Assembly: GCA_016187415.1 (NCBI GenBank)
Contig: JACPJT010000005.1
Coordinates: 1-62,993, forward strand
DNA: 62,993 nt
Direction of reading: 5' to 3'
Origin: Candidatus Aenigmatarchaeota archaeon
GTDB lineage: Archaea; Aenigmatarchaeota; Aenigmatarchaeia; CG10238-14; SCSR01
The notes beneath the pieces are model-generated. The model saw nothing but the letters and a program-made list of their open reading frames with translations, ran no database searches and was not told where the DNA came from. The position numbers and the translations under genes were made by a program. This document shows positions 50,842 through 59,754 of the stretch, in pieces (the first letter of the stretch is position 1; each line of letters begins with the position of its first letter).

Positions 50842-51540
50842 TTACTTTATCGATTTAACATAATCTTCATTTATCTTCTTAAATCTTGCGTCTTTCTTGA
50901 TAATTGCCATATCGACGACTAGACCTTCTTTTTTTTCTGCTCTTTCGGTTTTGTCGATTATGTCCAATGCCAATTCAAGAGCTTCCTTTTCGCTTAGGCT
51001 CTCTTTCCATTTCTGGTTGAGTATCTTGTTCGCTAAAATAGCGCCCCTGCCAATCGCTTGTGCCCTCCATTCGAACAGTGTTCCAGATGGATCAGTTTCC
51101 AATAAATGCACACCGGTTTTATCTACACCACCCAAAAGCAATGAGACACCAAAAGGCCTCAAACCGCCATATTGTGTTATCAATTGCATCCTGTTCCCGA
51201 TGATTTTGGCAATGTTCCAAACATCAACTGGTTCGTCATAGGTTATCTTATGCATCTGCGCCTTTACCCTGATCATTTGAGTTAATGTACGCGCGTCTGC
51301 AATGAACCCAGCCGCGACAGCAGCCATGTGGTCGTCCACTTGGAATATCTTTTCACTCGCCTCGGATACAACTAGCTTGCCTGCAGGCTTTACAGTGGCT
51401 AGAACAATGCCATATTTGAATGTGATGCCTAAAGCAGTACTGCCTCTTTTGACAGCTTCCTTTGCATATTCTACTTGGAATAGTCTGCCGTCCGGGCTGA
51501 ACATAGCCATAGTGCGGTCATATCCCATGTATTCAGGCAT
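50842..51540 (-). CDS. psmA: Proteasome alpha subunit
   Basis: 232 residues. The N-terminal gate and H0 helix, YDRTMAMFSPDGRLFQVEYA, and the following KEAVKRGSTALGITFKYGIV are typical alpha-ring features; no processed propeptide or Thr1 is present. It forms the outer heptameric rings of the 20S core. Located between RNase P Pop5 and SBDS as in other archaea. Confidence 0.96.
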   Translation of the reverse strand: MPEYMGYDRTMAMFSPDGRLFQVEYAKEAVKRGSTALGITFKYGIVLATVKPAGKLVVSEASEKIFQVDDHMAAVAAGFIADARTLTQMIRVKAQMHKITYDEPVDVWNIAKIIGNRMQLITQYGGLRPFGVSLLLGGVDKTGVHLLETDPSGTLFEWRAQAIGRGAILANKILNQKWKESLSEKEALELALDIIDKTERAEKKEGLVVDMAIIKKDARFKKINEDYVKSIK

Positions 51541-51598
51541 TATTTCTGGAATTCAAAATCACCTTTATAATACAATAAATTTCTTTCCCTTATTTAAA

Positions 51599-51949
51599 TT
51601 ACTTTAAACTTAAGCTTTTTATAGTTCCCGATATTTTCAATATCTTGAAAATCACTCTGCTTTCTCCAAGTCTTGTTATCAGTCCCAAGCCTGCTATTAC
51701 TTTTGGCACTGATTTGTTGTTGCATCGGATGACACCAATCTGATTTTGGCTGTCATACAAGTTCCTTACAACGCTGACATTCAGTTGCGATACTCCCAAT
51801 TCGCCGTAGAATTCCAGTAGCGTCTGCCAAATGCCCGCTTCCAAATCAGAATATACGATGGGCTCTTCCGAGATTACCTTGAATGATATATAGCGTTCCT
51901 TTTTTCTAAGAGTCGGCGGCAGTATTTTTAATTTTTCTTGTTGTCTCAT
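51599..51949 (-). CDS. rnp2: RNase P protein Pop5
   Basis: 116 residues. LPPTLRKKERYISFKVISEE, an RRM-like alpha/beta fold and the LGLITRLGESRVIFKILKIS end fit Pop5/Rpp14. It binds the catalytic RNA with Rpp30. ATG 51949 overlaps the stop of the upstream hydrolase (ATGA), so the two are coupled. Confidence 0.88.
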   Translation of the reverse strand: MRQQEKLKILPPTLRKKERYISFKVISEEPIVYSDLEAGIWQTLLEFYGELGVSQLNVSVVRNLYDSQNQIGVIRCNNKSVPKVIAGLGLITRLGESRVIFKILKISGTIKSLSLK

Positions 51950-52704
51950 TTTAACCACGTTTTGAACCAGTTTACGGTATAATCAATTAATTGTTTTTCA
52001 TGCTCGTATTTTGAAAACGTATGATCACCACCTTTAATTATTTTTATATTATTAGTAGGATCCTTAAGCACACGATGAATACCCTGATAGAAAATCTCCC
52101 AGTCTTTACTACCACATACAACAGTTTTGGGTATATCTATGTCCGATAAGTTATTCGTCAAATCAGGAAAGTTGTTTTTAACTTCGTTCCACAGAGGTTT
52201 ACCCATAATAAACTCTATACCTTTTCCTTCCCATGACATTGGTGCACGCCCTGAACTTTCAACTTTCCCAATTTTCTTACCGAATAATTTTGTAAAAATT
52301 CTCTTAGGTGTTATAGTTGGTGCCCACAAACAAATTGCAGCTATATCTTTCTTCTCTACTAGTATTACTACAGAACCACCTAAGCTGTGACCAACTAGAC
52401 CAATTTTCCTATAACCCACATTTTTAACAAAACTAATTGCTTTCTCCAAATCAGATACTTCACCAGAAATTGTCATATTCCTAAATAAACCATCGCTGCC
52501 ACCAGTACCACGAAAATCGAATCTTAAAACAGCGAAACCTTCTTCACATAATTTTCTTGCGCAATTTACAATCTGAACTTCTCTTTTGTATCCTGTGAAA
52601 CCATGCGCAATAATTATAGCGGATTTAGTTTTTCTATTTGGTATATGCAGAATACCTTTAATTTTCTGTCCTTGATTTTTGAAAGTTACAGGAATCTCCT
52701 TCAT
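51946..52704 (-). CDS. Alpha/beta hydrolase
   Basis: 252 residues. Nucleophile elbow GHSLGGS, acid near VVCGSKDWEIF and His in GGDHTFSKYE; the HGFTGYKRE oxyanion loop and DFRGTGGSDG also match serine esterase/peptidase-like hydrolases. Substrate unknown. It is more AT-rich than all surrounding genes and is inserted between nudix/Rpp30 and Pop5, while keeping ATGA overlap with pop5 downstream and the nudix gene upstream. Confidence 0.88.
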   Translation of the reverse strand: MKEIPVTFKNQGQKIKGILHIPNRKTKSAIIIAHGFTGYKREVQIVNCARKLCEEGFAVLRFDFRGTGGSDGLFRNMTISGEVSDLEKAISFVKNVGYRKIGLVGHSLGGSVVILVEKKDIAAICLWAPTITPKRIFTKLFGKKIGKVESSGRAPMSWEGKGIEFIMGKPLWNEVKNNFPDLTNNLSDIDIPKTVVCGSKDWEIFYQGIHRVLKDPTNNIKIIKGGDHTFSKYEHEKQLIDYTVNWFKTWLK

Positions 52705-53138
52705 TTTATCAGTTTTCCTTTCAGTATTTTCCTTTGGTCGGGAATTATGTTACTTGGTATTTTCTTGAAAAAATTCAAGGTCTTCCCTCCAAACTTAGGA
52801 TTGCCTTTTATCTTTCCTCTTGTAGGCTCGGCTAAGAAAACCAAATCTATTATATGATTATATCCCGTTTCTTTCCATCTCATAAATTCGAAAATTCCAA
52901 GAAATCTCTTAATTCTTATTTGCAAGCCAGTTTCCATTTTCGCAATTCTCCTGACAGCGTGCAATATCTTTTCCTTGAATTGAACAGTCCCTCCTGGAAA
53001 ATGCCATTTTCCTATATCGGGTTTTATAGTCCTTTTTATCAAAAGGACGCCCCTCCCATCTTTAATGACAATGTCCACAGTAACTCTGGGCACTTTCTTG
53101 AATACTATATTCCAGACCTTTTTAGACAAAAACTTCAT
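52701..53138 (-). CDS. Nudix hydrolase, GDP-mannose hydrolase-like
   Basis: 145 residues. The Nudix region HFPGGTVQFKEKILHAVRRI, then AKMETGL, keeps the first Gly and Glu and the last Glu-x-Gly but has Ile and Met where the usual RE and first EE glutamates stand; GDP-mannose mannosyl hydrolases deviate in the same place. So a nucleotide-sugar or altered activity is likelier than standard MutT action. ATG 53138 overlaps the Rpp30 stop, and its stop overlaps the hydrolase start. Confidence 0.8.
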   Translation of the reverse strand: MKFLSKKVWNIVFKKVPRVTVDIVIKDGRGVLLIKRTIKPDIGKWHFPGGTVQFKEKILHAVRRIAKMETGLQIRIKRFLGIFEFMRWKETGYNHIIDLVFLAEPTRGKIKGNPKFGGKTLNFFKKIPSNIIPDQRKILKGKLIK

Positions 53139-53851
53139 TTGACAATCCTCACCCCGGGTGAAATCCACTTCTCAGATTTCCTCTCATTGGAACATTTTAA
53201 AATATCTTCAGGTATTTTCGAAATAGAACTCTTAGCACGATCCAATTCCAGTCCCAATTGTGTCGCCATAGAAATCATCACTTCAGGCGATCTTAATTCA
53301 AAATGCGATACGCTTCCAGAACAAAGAACAATTGGAGAATGAAATTTCTTTGCAAGTATAATATTTTGCGAGAGGTTTTTCATTATGATATTTCTTGTCC
53401 GCTTGCTCGCCAGCAACAATTCCCTGAAATTGACTTCAATTGCTACGTTATTTTGAGCAGCCAATTTAACCAGTACGTGATTTAACCCGGAATCATTTCT
53501 GTTATTCTCTGGGTGCGTTAAAATATCAACTTGCGGAGTTTCGCATGCCAGTCTGTTCATTTCCAAGTTGCCGCCTTGCGCGAGGAGCAAATCAAACATC
53601 CTTATCTTCCCAGATAATTTCACCAATTCTTTTGGATTGCGTGCTTCGAATCCAAGATAAATTTTAATTCCCGTTTTTTCGCTAATTTTAGCTATGTCGT
53701 CTTTCAATTTTTTTAATTGCTCTTCACTTTCAAAATATTCAGCAAAACAAATCCCAGCATATCCGAGATCTTTTGCAGTCGATGCCAGTTGTTCTAAACT
53801 GCTCTGTCCGCCAGAAAATGCGCTATGAACATGCAAGTCAAAACATTTCAT
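53135..53851 (-). CDS. rnp3: RNase P protein Rpp30
   Basis: 238 residues with a PHP-like TIM barrel: FDLHVHSAFSGGQSSLEQLA at the start, YAGICFAEYFES, IYLGFEARNP, DILTHPENN and AIEVNFRELL. It binds Pop5 and the RNase P RNA specificity/catalytic region. Located between eL15 and a nudix gene. Confidence 0.9.
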   Translation of the reverse strand: MKCFDLHVHSAFSGGQSSLEQLASTAKDLGYAGICFAEYFESEEQLKKLKDDIAKISEKTGIKIYLGFEARNPKELVKLSGKIRMFDLLLAQGGNLEMNRLACETPQVDILTHPENNRNDSGLNHVLVKLAAQNNVAIEVNFRELLLASKRTRNIIMKNLSQNIILAKKFHSPIVLCSGSVSHFELRSPEVMISMATQLGLELDRAKSSISKIPEDILKCSNERKSEKWISPGVRIVK

Positions 53852-53877
53852 AATAGAATTATTCGCTGGGCTTAGAA

Positions 53878-54402
53878 TTAAGCCTTTAAGCTTCTTGACT
53901 TCTTTCCAGAACTAGTTAGGCCATGGAAAACCCTTCTTCTGTTGGCAGGGTTCTTTATCCATTTTATTTTTGGATCGTTTGCGATATTGGGGTGATTGGG
54001 ATCAACCATAATAACCTCGTACCAAGCATGCACACCATCGGATCCGACCCAATATGAGTTCAAAACTTCCAAGTTAGAAAATTTTCTCTGAGCCTTTTCT
54101 TCTGCAATCCACTGCAGTCCTTTCGGAGTAAAATGAACAAGCCCAGCATGAGACGGCGACCTCCCCTTAGCAGGTTTTCTTCTTCTTCTACCGCCACTTT
54201 TAACCCTGACCCGAATAATGTTATACCCGAGTTTGGCGCTGTACCCCAAGCTTCTGGCCTTGTCTGGCCTTGTCGGTCTTTCTGCGCGTACAACAACGTT
54301 CTGGGTTCTCCATTCCAGCAATCTCTGCTTGTAGACAGCTCCCAAGTTTTCCTTGGGTTTCTTCCATACTTCTCTTAAAAATCTGTAAAGGCCCTTTACC
54401 AT
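53878..54402 (-). CDS. rpl15e: Ribosomal protein eL15
   Basis: 174 residues. [40 protein letters not shown], the basic [20 protein letters not shown] and [20 protein letters not shown] are family blocks. The ATG at 54402 is chosen; extra in-frame codons upstream lack support. It is first in the superoperon running to eL39. Confidence 0.96.
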   Translation of the reverse strand: MVKGLYRFLREVWKKPKENLGAVYKQRLLEWRTQNVVVRAERPTRPDKARSLGYSAKLGYNIIRVRVKSGGRRRRKPAKGRSPSHAGLVHFTPKGLQWIAEEKAQRKFSNLEVLNSYWVGSDGVHAWYEVIMVDPNHPNIANDPKIKWIKNPANRRRVFHGLTSSGKKSRSLKA

Positions 54403-54464
54403 AACATTCACTTTCAATAATAACATTTATATTCGTTTTCGTTCATTTAATCTTAGGTGACAAA

Positions 54465-54728
54465 TTGACAACATCACTCCTTAAGATTATAATCGGCGTT
54501 ATTTTTATAGTTGTTAGCGCATGGTGGATAATTGACGGTTCTAGTTATTTGGAACCAATCAAAAGTTCCTTCACGGTTACAAGCAGGCCGGCTTTAGCGG
54601 ATTTGATAACCGTTATAAACGGGAGCTTGCCGTTATTTGTCATTCTTATCGCTCTTTTAATAGTATGGCTTGAATTGGATGGCATGAGAATAAGAAAAGA
54701 AATCAAGACAGAAGATAAGAAAAGCTAG
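54465..54728 (+). CDS. Small two-helix membrane protein
   Basis: 87 residues starting TTG at 54465 after AGGTGA. Two hydrophobic helices (LLKIIIGVIFIVVSAWWIID and LPLFVILIALLIVWLELDGM) and a charged C-terminal tail. No family recognised. It precedes fen by 17 bases on the same strand and may share its transcript. Confidence 0.55.
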   Translation: MTTSLLKIIIGVIFIVVSAWWIIDGSSYLEPIKSSFTVTSRPALADLITVINGSLPLFVILIALLIVWLELDGMRIRKEIKTEDKKS

Positions 54729-54745
54729 ATAACCATACAATTATT

Positions 54746-55774
54746 ATGGGAGTACAAATTTCGGGTTTGATTCCTTCTAGGGAAATAGAATTGGCGGATT
54801 TATCTGGAAAGAAAATAGCGGTGGATGCACTTAATACGCTGTTTCAGTTCCTTGCCATCATAAGAGACAGGATGACAGGTGAACCACTGAAAGACAGCAA
54901 AGGTCGCATTACATCTCATTTATCAGGGCTATTCTACAGGACTTTCAACTTAATCGAAGCCGGCATAAAGCCAGTTTTTGTATTTGACGGGAAGCCGCCG
55001 GCATTCAAAAAAGAGACATTGGAAGAGAGAGAGAACCACAAGCAGGCGGCAGAAAAGAAATGGCAAGAGGCGTTGGAAAAAGGCGAGCCGGCGATGAGAT
55101 ATGCTCAGGCATCTTCTAGGATGACCGATGAAATGATAGAAAGCTCAAAAAAACTCTTGGAATGTATGGGAATACCCCACGTTCAGGCGCCAACCGAGGG
55201 GGAAATGCAATGCGCTTATATGTGCAAGAAAGGCGATGTCTGGTCCGCTGCTTCGCAGGATTATGATTCTGTTTTAGACGGTTCACCACGCCTGGTTAGG
55301 AACATATCGATAAGCGGCAGAAAAAAATTACCTGGGAAAGAAGTTTATGTGGAAGTAAACCCACAGTTGATTGAACTGAAAGAAGTGCTCTCTAAGCTTG
55401 AATTGACGCAGGAGCAATTGGTCATTCTTGGAATACTTGTAGGCACTGACTATAATCCCGGCGGTGTCAAGGGTGTGGGACCGAAAACCGCGCTTAAACT
55501 CGCAAGGGAGCACAAAACATTAGAAAAAGTTTTAGAACATGTGGAATGGACTTCCGATGTGAGCGCCAGCGACATTTACCAATTCTTCCTGAACCCGCCC
55601 GTCTCAGACGATTACAAGCTGGAGTGGAAAGAGTACAATAAGGAGAAGATACTCAAGTTCATGGTCGACGAGCACGAGTTTTCACAAGAAAGAATAGGAA
55701 AAATAGTCGACAAATTGCAGCAGAGCCAAAGCAGAATAAGACAACCCAGTTTAAAGGGCTGGATTAGCAAATAA
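54746..55774 (+). CDS. fen: Flap endonuclease FEN1
   Basis: 342 residues, removes 5' flaps during lagging-strand maturation and repair. Metal-binding acids lie in KKIAVDALNTLFQF, KPVFVFDGKPPAF, APTEGEMQCAYMC, SAASQDYDSVLDG and GTDYNPGGVKGVGPKTALK. The C-terminal IRQPSLKGWIS resembles a PCNA-interaction peptide. Followed after 24 bases by glyS. Confidence 0.96.
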   Translation: MGVQISGLIPSREIELADLSGKKIAVDALNTLFQFLAIIRDRMTGEPLKDSKGRITSHLSGLFYRTFNLIEAGIKPVFVFDGKPPAFKKETLEERENHKQAAEKKWQEALEKGEPAMRYAQASSRMTDEMIESSKKLLECMGIPHVQAPTEGEMQCAYMCKKGDVWSAASQDYDSVLDGSPRLVRNISISGRKKLPGKEVYVEVNPQLIELKEVLSKLELTQEQLVILGILVGTDYNPGGVKGVGPKTALKLAREHKTLEKVLEHVEWTSDVSASDIYQFFLNPPVSDDYKLEWKEYNKEKILKFMVDEHEFSQERIGKIVDKLQQSQSRIRQPSLKGWISK

Positions 55775-55798
55775 ATTTAGAAATACAAGTGATTAATC

Positions 55799-57247
55799 AT
55801 GCCGGTTTCAGAAAAGATAGTTGAACTTGGGAAAAGAAGGGGATTTTTCTTTGTCGGAAGTGAGATATACGGCGGGGTTGCAGGACTGTATGATTATGGC
55901 GCAATCGGTACAATCTTAAAAAGAAAATTGGAGAATCTATGGAGAAAATATTTCTTGGGGTTAAATGAGAACTTTTTTGAAATAGAAACAACGACCATAA
56001 TGCCAGAGAAAGTTTTCGAGGCATCGGGTCATATAACAAATTTTGTTGATCCTGTCGCGAAATGCATCAAATGCGGTACCTTCCATCGTGCAGACCATAT
56101 CATAGAAGAGTTTCTGCATGAAAATTTCGAAGGAAAAAGCGCAGAAGAACTGACATCCGTCATAAGGAAGCATAACATCAAATGCCCGCGATGCAAAGGC
56201 GATCTGACAGAGGTTTCGATATTGAACATGATGTTTCCTATAGGTATGGGCGCGAGCAAGGAAACAACAGCATACCTGCGGCCAGAAACTGCGCAAGGGG
56301 CATACGTCAACTTCCTAAGGCATTTCAATATTATGAGAATGAAATTGCCGTTGGGGTTGGCCATTGTCGGCAAGGCGTACAGAAACGAAATTGCCCCAAG
56401 GCAGCTGCTTCTCCGGCAAAGGGAGTTTACCCAGGCGGAGCTTCAGATATTTTTTGATCCTGCCAAAGCAGACGAGCACGATAATTGGAAGCAAGTTTCT
56501 AAGCATAAACTGATGATATTGTCCGGCAAAAAGATCGAAGAGGTAAGTTGCGACGATGCCGTGAAGAAATTGAAGATTCCGAAGTTCTATGCTTATTATC
56601 TGGCAAAAGTTCAACAATTCTTTTTGGACACATTGAAAATTCCAAAATCAAAATTCAGATTGCGCCGGTTATCTGATGAGGAGAAGGCATTTTACAATAA
56701 GATACACTTCGATATAGAGATTGAGTTGGACGGCATCGGTTTCAAGGAGTGCGGTGGAGTTCATTACAGGACAGACCATGATCTTTCCGGCCACCAGAAG
56801 ATCTCGGGCGAGTCTCAAGAAGTGTTCTACGATGGTAAAAGATTTATCCCTCATGTACTGGAGCTTTCTTTCGGCGTAGACAGGATTTTCTATGCTTTGT
56901 TAGAATTGAACTATGCCGAAGACAAAGACAGGGTTCTTGTTAAACTTCCATTTGATTTGTCGCCATTTACAGTTGCGGTATTTCCATTGGTGAACAAGGA
57001 CAATCTGCCAGAAAAGGCAAAGAAAATATATGCAGAACTGAAGAAATATTATGATGTCGTTTATGATGACAGCGGTAGTATTGGTAAGAGATACTACAGG
57101 CAGGATGAGATAGGCACGTTCCTATGTGTGACAATAGATTATGATACCATCAAAAAAGACACTGTAACTATACGGGATCGAAACACGACAAAACAGGTCA
57201 CCGTAAAAGCAATCAAACTAGTAGAAGAAATTAAAAAGTTAATTTAA
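55799..57247 (+). CDS. glyS: Glycyl-tRNA synthetase
   Basis: 482 residues, dimeric class II (archaeal/eukaryotic type). FFFVGSEIYGGVAGLYDYGA, zinc-like CIKCGTFHRAD...CPRCKGDL, LRPETAQGAYVNFLRHFNIM, motif 2 AYRNEIAPRQLLLRQREFTQ and the anticodon domain (FTVAVFPLVNKDNLPEKAKK) are present. The stop overlaps the sepF stop by three bases. Confidence 0.96.
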   Translation: MPVSEKIVELGKRRGFFFVGSEIYGGVAGLYDYGAIGTILKRKLENLWRKYFLGLNENFFEIETTTIMPEKVFEASGHITNFVDPVAKCIKCGTFHRADHIIEEFLHENFEGKSAEELTSVIRKHNIKCPRCKGDLTEVSILNMMFPIGMGASKETTAYLRPETAQGAYVNFLRHFNIMRMKLPLGLAIVGKAYRNEIAPRQLLLRQREFTQAELQIFFDPAKADEHDNWKQVSKHKLMILSGKKIEEVSCDDAVKKLKIPKFYAYYLAKVQQFFLDTLKIPKSKFRLRRLSDEEKAFYNKIHFDIEIELDGIGFKECGGVHYRTDHDLSGHQKISGESQEVFYDGKRFIPHVLELSFGVDRIFYALLELNYAEDKDRVLVKLPFDLSPFTVAVFPLVNKDNLPEKAKKIYAELKKYYDVVYDDSGSIGKRYYRQDEIGTFLCVTIDYDTIKKDTVTIRDRNTTKQVTVKAIKLVEEIKKLI

Positions 57248-57579
57248 CCCCTAAAAACTGCGGCAGACGGAGGGCATATTATCAACAGGTCTGGATCCAT
57301 TTCTGCGCCGACCATTACTATATCGCCATCATTTGCGTTTATGGTTTTTTTGAGCCTCTCGACAGAGCGCTTCAATTCGTTGATGTCCTTTTCTCGCATC
57401 TCTCTGATTCTTAGGAAAACAAGCTTGCCTTCCCTAACCTCTTGCTGAATACCTTCTATATCTGAGATATCGTTTAGGTTCTTGACAGCGACGTTAAAAC
57501 TTTTCTCTTCCTTAAATACGCTTTCATCAAGTTCTATTCTCTCCTCGTTGTTGTCGTCTGGTTTTCCAAAGAGTGCCAT
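57244..57579 (-). CDS. sepF: Archaeal SepF cell-division protein
   Basis: 111 residues. The N-terminal short sequence MALFGKPDDN could bind the membrane, then an acidic linker and the SepF fold: LVFLRIREMREKDINELKRS, VERLKKTINANDGDIVMVGA, LLIICPPSAAVFRG. In archaea SepF anchors FtsZ to the membrane. Placed downstream of UPF0147 with its own upstream AT-rich gap. Confidence 0.9.
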   Translation of the reverse strand: MALFGKPDDNNEERIELDESVFKEEKSFNVAVKNLNDISDIEGIQQEVREGKLVFLRIREMREKDINELKRSVERLKKTINANDGDIVMVGAEMDPDLLIICPPSAAVFRG

Positions 57580-57650
57580 TTAGTTCACATATTAGATTCG
57601 ATTTATAAATTTAAATAAATGCACTGTAAGTAGGATTCTTTAGAAATTAA

Positions 57651-57914
57651 TCAGGACAACTCTCTTCTCTTCTGTTCCAATGTAGAAACGACATTCCAAA
57701 TCTTTGTCCTGGCATAAAGCGGCATATTGGGATCATTTATTATCTCGTCAAGAACGTGTATCGCCATGCTTATTCTCAATTCCAAATTGTCCTTTTCATT
57801 ACCAAGACTATTCTTCGATTCTTCTGCGGCCGCCCTGATATTCTTAGGCACGGTTCTGTCACTGATAATCTCGTCCAATAGTTTCACAACAAGTTCAAAT
57901 TCTGCACCGACCAT
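57651..57914 (-). CDS. UPF0147 family protein
   Basis: 87 residues, all helical: VVKLLDEIISDRTVPKNIRA and IHVLDEIINDPNMPLYARTK form two related repeats, typical of the archaeal UPF0147 family of unknown function. Eight bases after the prefoldin beta stop. Known family members lie next to prefoldin in other archaea as well. Confidence 0.88.
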   Translation of the reverse strand: MVGAEFELVVKLLDEIISDRTVPKNIRAAAEESKNSLGNEKDNLELRISMAIHVLDEIINDPNMPLYARTKIWNVVSTLEQKRRELS

Positions 57915-57922
57915 AAACCCAC

Positions 57923-58261
57923 CTATTTCATCAATTTCCTAAGTTCGGATTCCATCTCTTTCAATTTGAGAGTTATTTTCTCTTCAGTTTTTTCCATGGA
58001 CTGTATTCTTATTTCCAAGGCTTCCTTGGTTTCCAGCAGTTCCTTCTTGATGTCTTCGACGGGCTTACTGACCATTATCTGGCCGGTAATCTTGTAAGCC
58101 TTCTCATTCTTGCTAGAATCGAGCTCTTCGACAGCCTTGTTCATCTCCATCAATTGCATCTGCAAGGTCTCCTTCTGTATCAAGACCGATTGCAACTGCT
58201 GTTGGTACTGTTGGAATTGCATTACCATGGCTTGCGTCTGTTCTTCATTCAATTTTATCAA
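57923..58261 (-). CDS. pfdB: Prefoldin beta subunit
   Basis: 112 residues. Two long coiled-coil helices around a beta hairpin (AYKITGQIMVSKPVEDIKKE), as in the beta chain that hands unfolded proteins to the thermosome. The start is TTG at 58261 or 58252; both overlap the Pcc1 gene by eight or more bases. No ATG occurs before residue 12. Confidence 0.88.
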   Translation of the reverse strand: MIKLNEEQTQAMVMQFQQYQQQLQSVLIQKETLQMQLMEMNKAVEELDSSKNEKAYKITGQIMVSKPVEDIKKELLETKEALEIRIQSMEKTEEKITLKLKEMESELRKLMK

Positions 58262-58469
58262 CCTCTTCCAGCATGTTTACCGTGGAGATGCACGAGTTTA
58301 TAACGGCTTTCAAATAGTTCAATTTCTTGCTTTTTATAACTATCTCGAGCGCGTCATTTTTGACGTTTAGGGTCGTTTCCACTGTTTCGTCATTCTTAAT
58401 ATCTGGTTCCATGCTCTGCTTGACTAGTTCCGGTCTTGAACACTTTAGAGTTAAAACAGCTTCGTACAT
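58245..58469 (-). CDS. pcc1: KEOPS subunit Pcc1
   Basis: 74 residues: YEAVLTLKCSRPELVKQSME, VETTLNVKNDALEIVIKSKK, LNYLKAVINSCISTVNMLEE. Dimerisation subunit of the KEOPS complex that makes t6A at position 37 of tRNAs reading ANN codons. A minus-strand CTTTTAAGC at about 58494-58502 gives it its own promoter after the inserted glycosyltransferase. Confidence 0.85.
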   Translation of the reverse strand: MYEAVLTLKCSRPELVKQSMEPDIKNDETVETTLNVKNDALEIVIKSKKLNYLKAVINSCISTVNMLEEVDKIE

Positions 58470-58594
58470 GAATTATTGTTTCATAAGAAACGCTTAAAAG
58501 GTTTTTACACACCCATTAAAACGATAAGATGATTTATAATCCAATTGCCTTAGAAAAGGCAGTGGTTAGTCGTTTCATACCGTCAGAAACAGAA

Positions 58595-59617
58595 CTATGA
58601 CCCAATATTAAAATCGTTTCTCAAGTAATATTTGACCAACCAACCTAGTGCCATTATTCTTGCTATCAAAGTAAGTGGTAAATACAAAAATGGATAGAGT
58701 AGCATAAGTTGCAATGAAATTCTTTGATTCCTCAATATTATTGAAGCTAATATGGCCGCATAATTAAATAAACCAAAATAAAGCAAGTTGATATTGTTAG
58801 GGGTTGCAACTAAATTGTATAAAAAGAAGGGGAATAAAATCCAACTGCTTATTTCTAATAACCATAAAAATGAATATCTGTTAAATTCTAAGAGATTTTC
58901 TATATAAAACCCGATTTTCTCAATATAAACTCTTATACCTCCAGATTCCCATCTGACTCTCTGCCTAATTATAGCTGGTATATCAGATGGTATTATAGTA
59001 TTTGTAATTATTTCAGGGAAATACCCTATCTTATATTCATTTTCTAGAATAATAGACGTGGTTTCTAAATCTTCCCCATAGTATTCGCCACTATGTTTAT
59101 CTAAAGTCTTTTCTAGAATGTCACGATTGAATATACTGCCACATCCTGCCAAACATCGAATTTTATTGCATTTAGATGCAAACGAATCAAAAAGATCCTT
59201 AATTTTATATTCTATGTCTAAGATCTTACATAGGATTGATTCTTTATTTTTTACATTTATCTTGAAAGTTGCAGCTTCCAAGCCATGTAACTCTAATTTC
59301 TTGCAAATTTCTGCTAAAGCGCCAATTGAAGCCGTTAAAGTAGTATCTGCATCTAGTAAAATAACATACCTTATACTTTTTGGGAGAGTTTTAATCACCC
59401 TTTTAATAGAAAGTACTTTTTTCCCATTTTCCCTCATTCTGATTTTCTTAAATTTTTGGTCGGGAAAATCATAAGAAAATCGTTTTATTTCATCCCATGT
59501 ATTATCGGTGGATCCATCATCAATTACAATAATTTTTGATGCATGTTTTATATTAGACTTTAATGTTTTGTAAATTATCATGCCTTCATTATAAGCCGAT
59601 ATAAGTATTCTATACAT
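58595..59617 (-). CDS. Family 2 glycosyltransferase, membrane-bound
   Basis: 340 residues from ATG 59617. GT-A fold: ILISAYNEGMIIYKTLKS, KIIVIDDGSTDNTWDEIKRF, VILLDADTT (DxD), GCGSIFNRDIL, GEDLETTSII and the Q-x2-RW motif IRQRVRWESG. The C-terminal 100 residues contain three to four hydrophobic helices. It resembles processive or polyprenyl-linked glucosyl transferases. Its AT-rich codons stand out from rpo12 upstream and pcc1 downstream. It starts eight bases after rpo12, so it is likely transcribed with it. Confidence 0.9.
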   Translation of the reverse strand: MYRILISAYNEGMIIYKTLKSNIKHASKIIVIDDGSTDNTWDEIKRFSYDFPDQKFKKIRMRENGKKVLSIKRVIKTLPKSIRYVILLDADTTLTASIGALAEICKKLELHGLEAATFKINVKNKESILCKILDIEYKIKDLFDSFASKCNKIRCLAGCGSIFNRDILEKTLDKHSGEYYGEDLETTSIILENEYKIGYFPEIITNTIIPSDIPAIIRQRVRWESGGIRVYIEKIGFYIENLLEFNRYSFLWLLEISSWILFPFFLYNLVATPNNINLLYFGLFNYAAILASIILRNQRISLQLMLLYPFLYLPLTLIARIMALGWLVKYYLRNDFNIGS

Positions 59618-59625
59618 ATACAGAT

Positions 59626-59754
59626 TTACCGTGCTAAAACTCTTTTCACAACTTCTGGTCTTTCCTTCACAAAAACCCTGAAACCGCAATAAGGACATCT
59701 TACCTTGTCCTCCAGCTTTGCTACGGGCTTCTTACAATTTGTACACTTATACAC
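59626..59754 (-). CDS. rpo12: RNA polymerase subunit Rpo12 (P)
   Basis: 42 residues from GTG 59754: [20 protein letters not shown], then [20 protein letters not shown] and AR. The two C-x2-C pairs bind zinc and the RPxVVK-AR end is diagnostic of RpoP. The start overlaps the eL37ae stop. It is essential for open-complex stability in archaeal polymerases. Confidence 0.93.
   Translation of the reverse strand: MYKCTNCKKPVAKLEDKVRCPYCGFRVFVKERPEVVKRVLAR

Noticed and set aside
59618-59698. Longer N-terminus for the glycosyltransferase
   Set aside because: Those codons overlap rpo12 in another frame and have no transferase-like sequence; the fold starts at ATG 59617.
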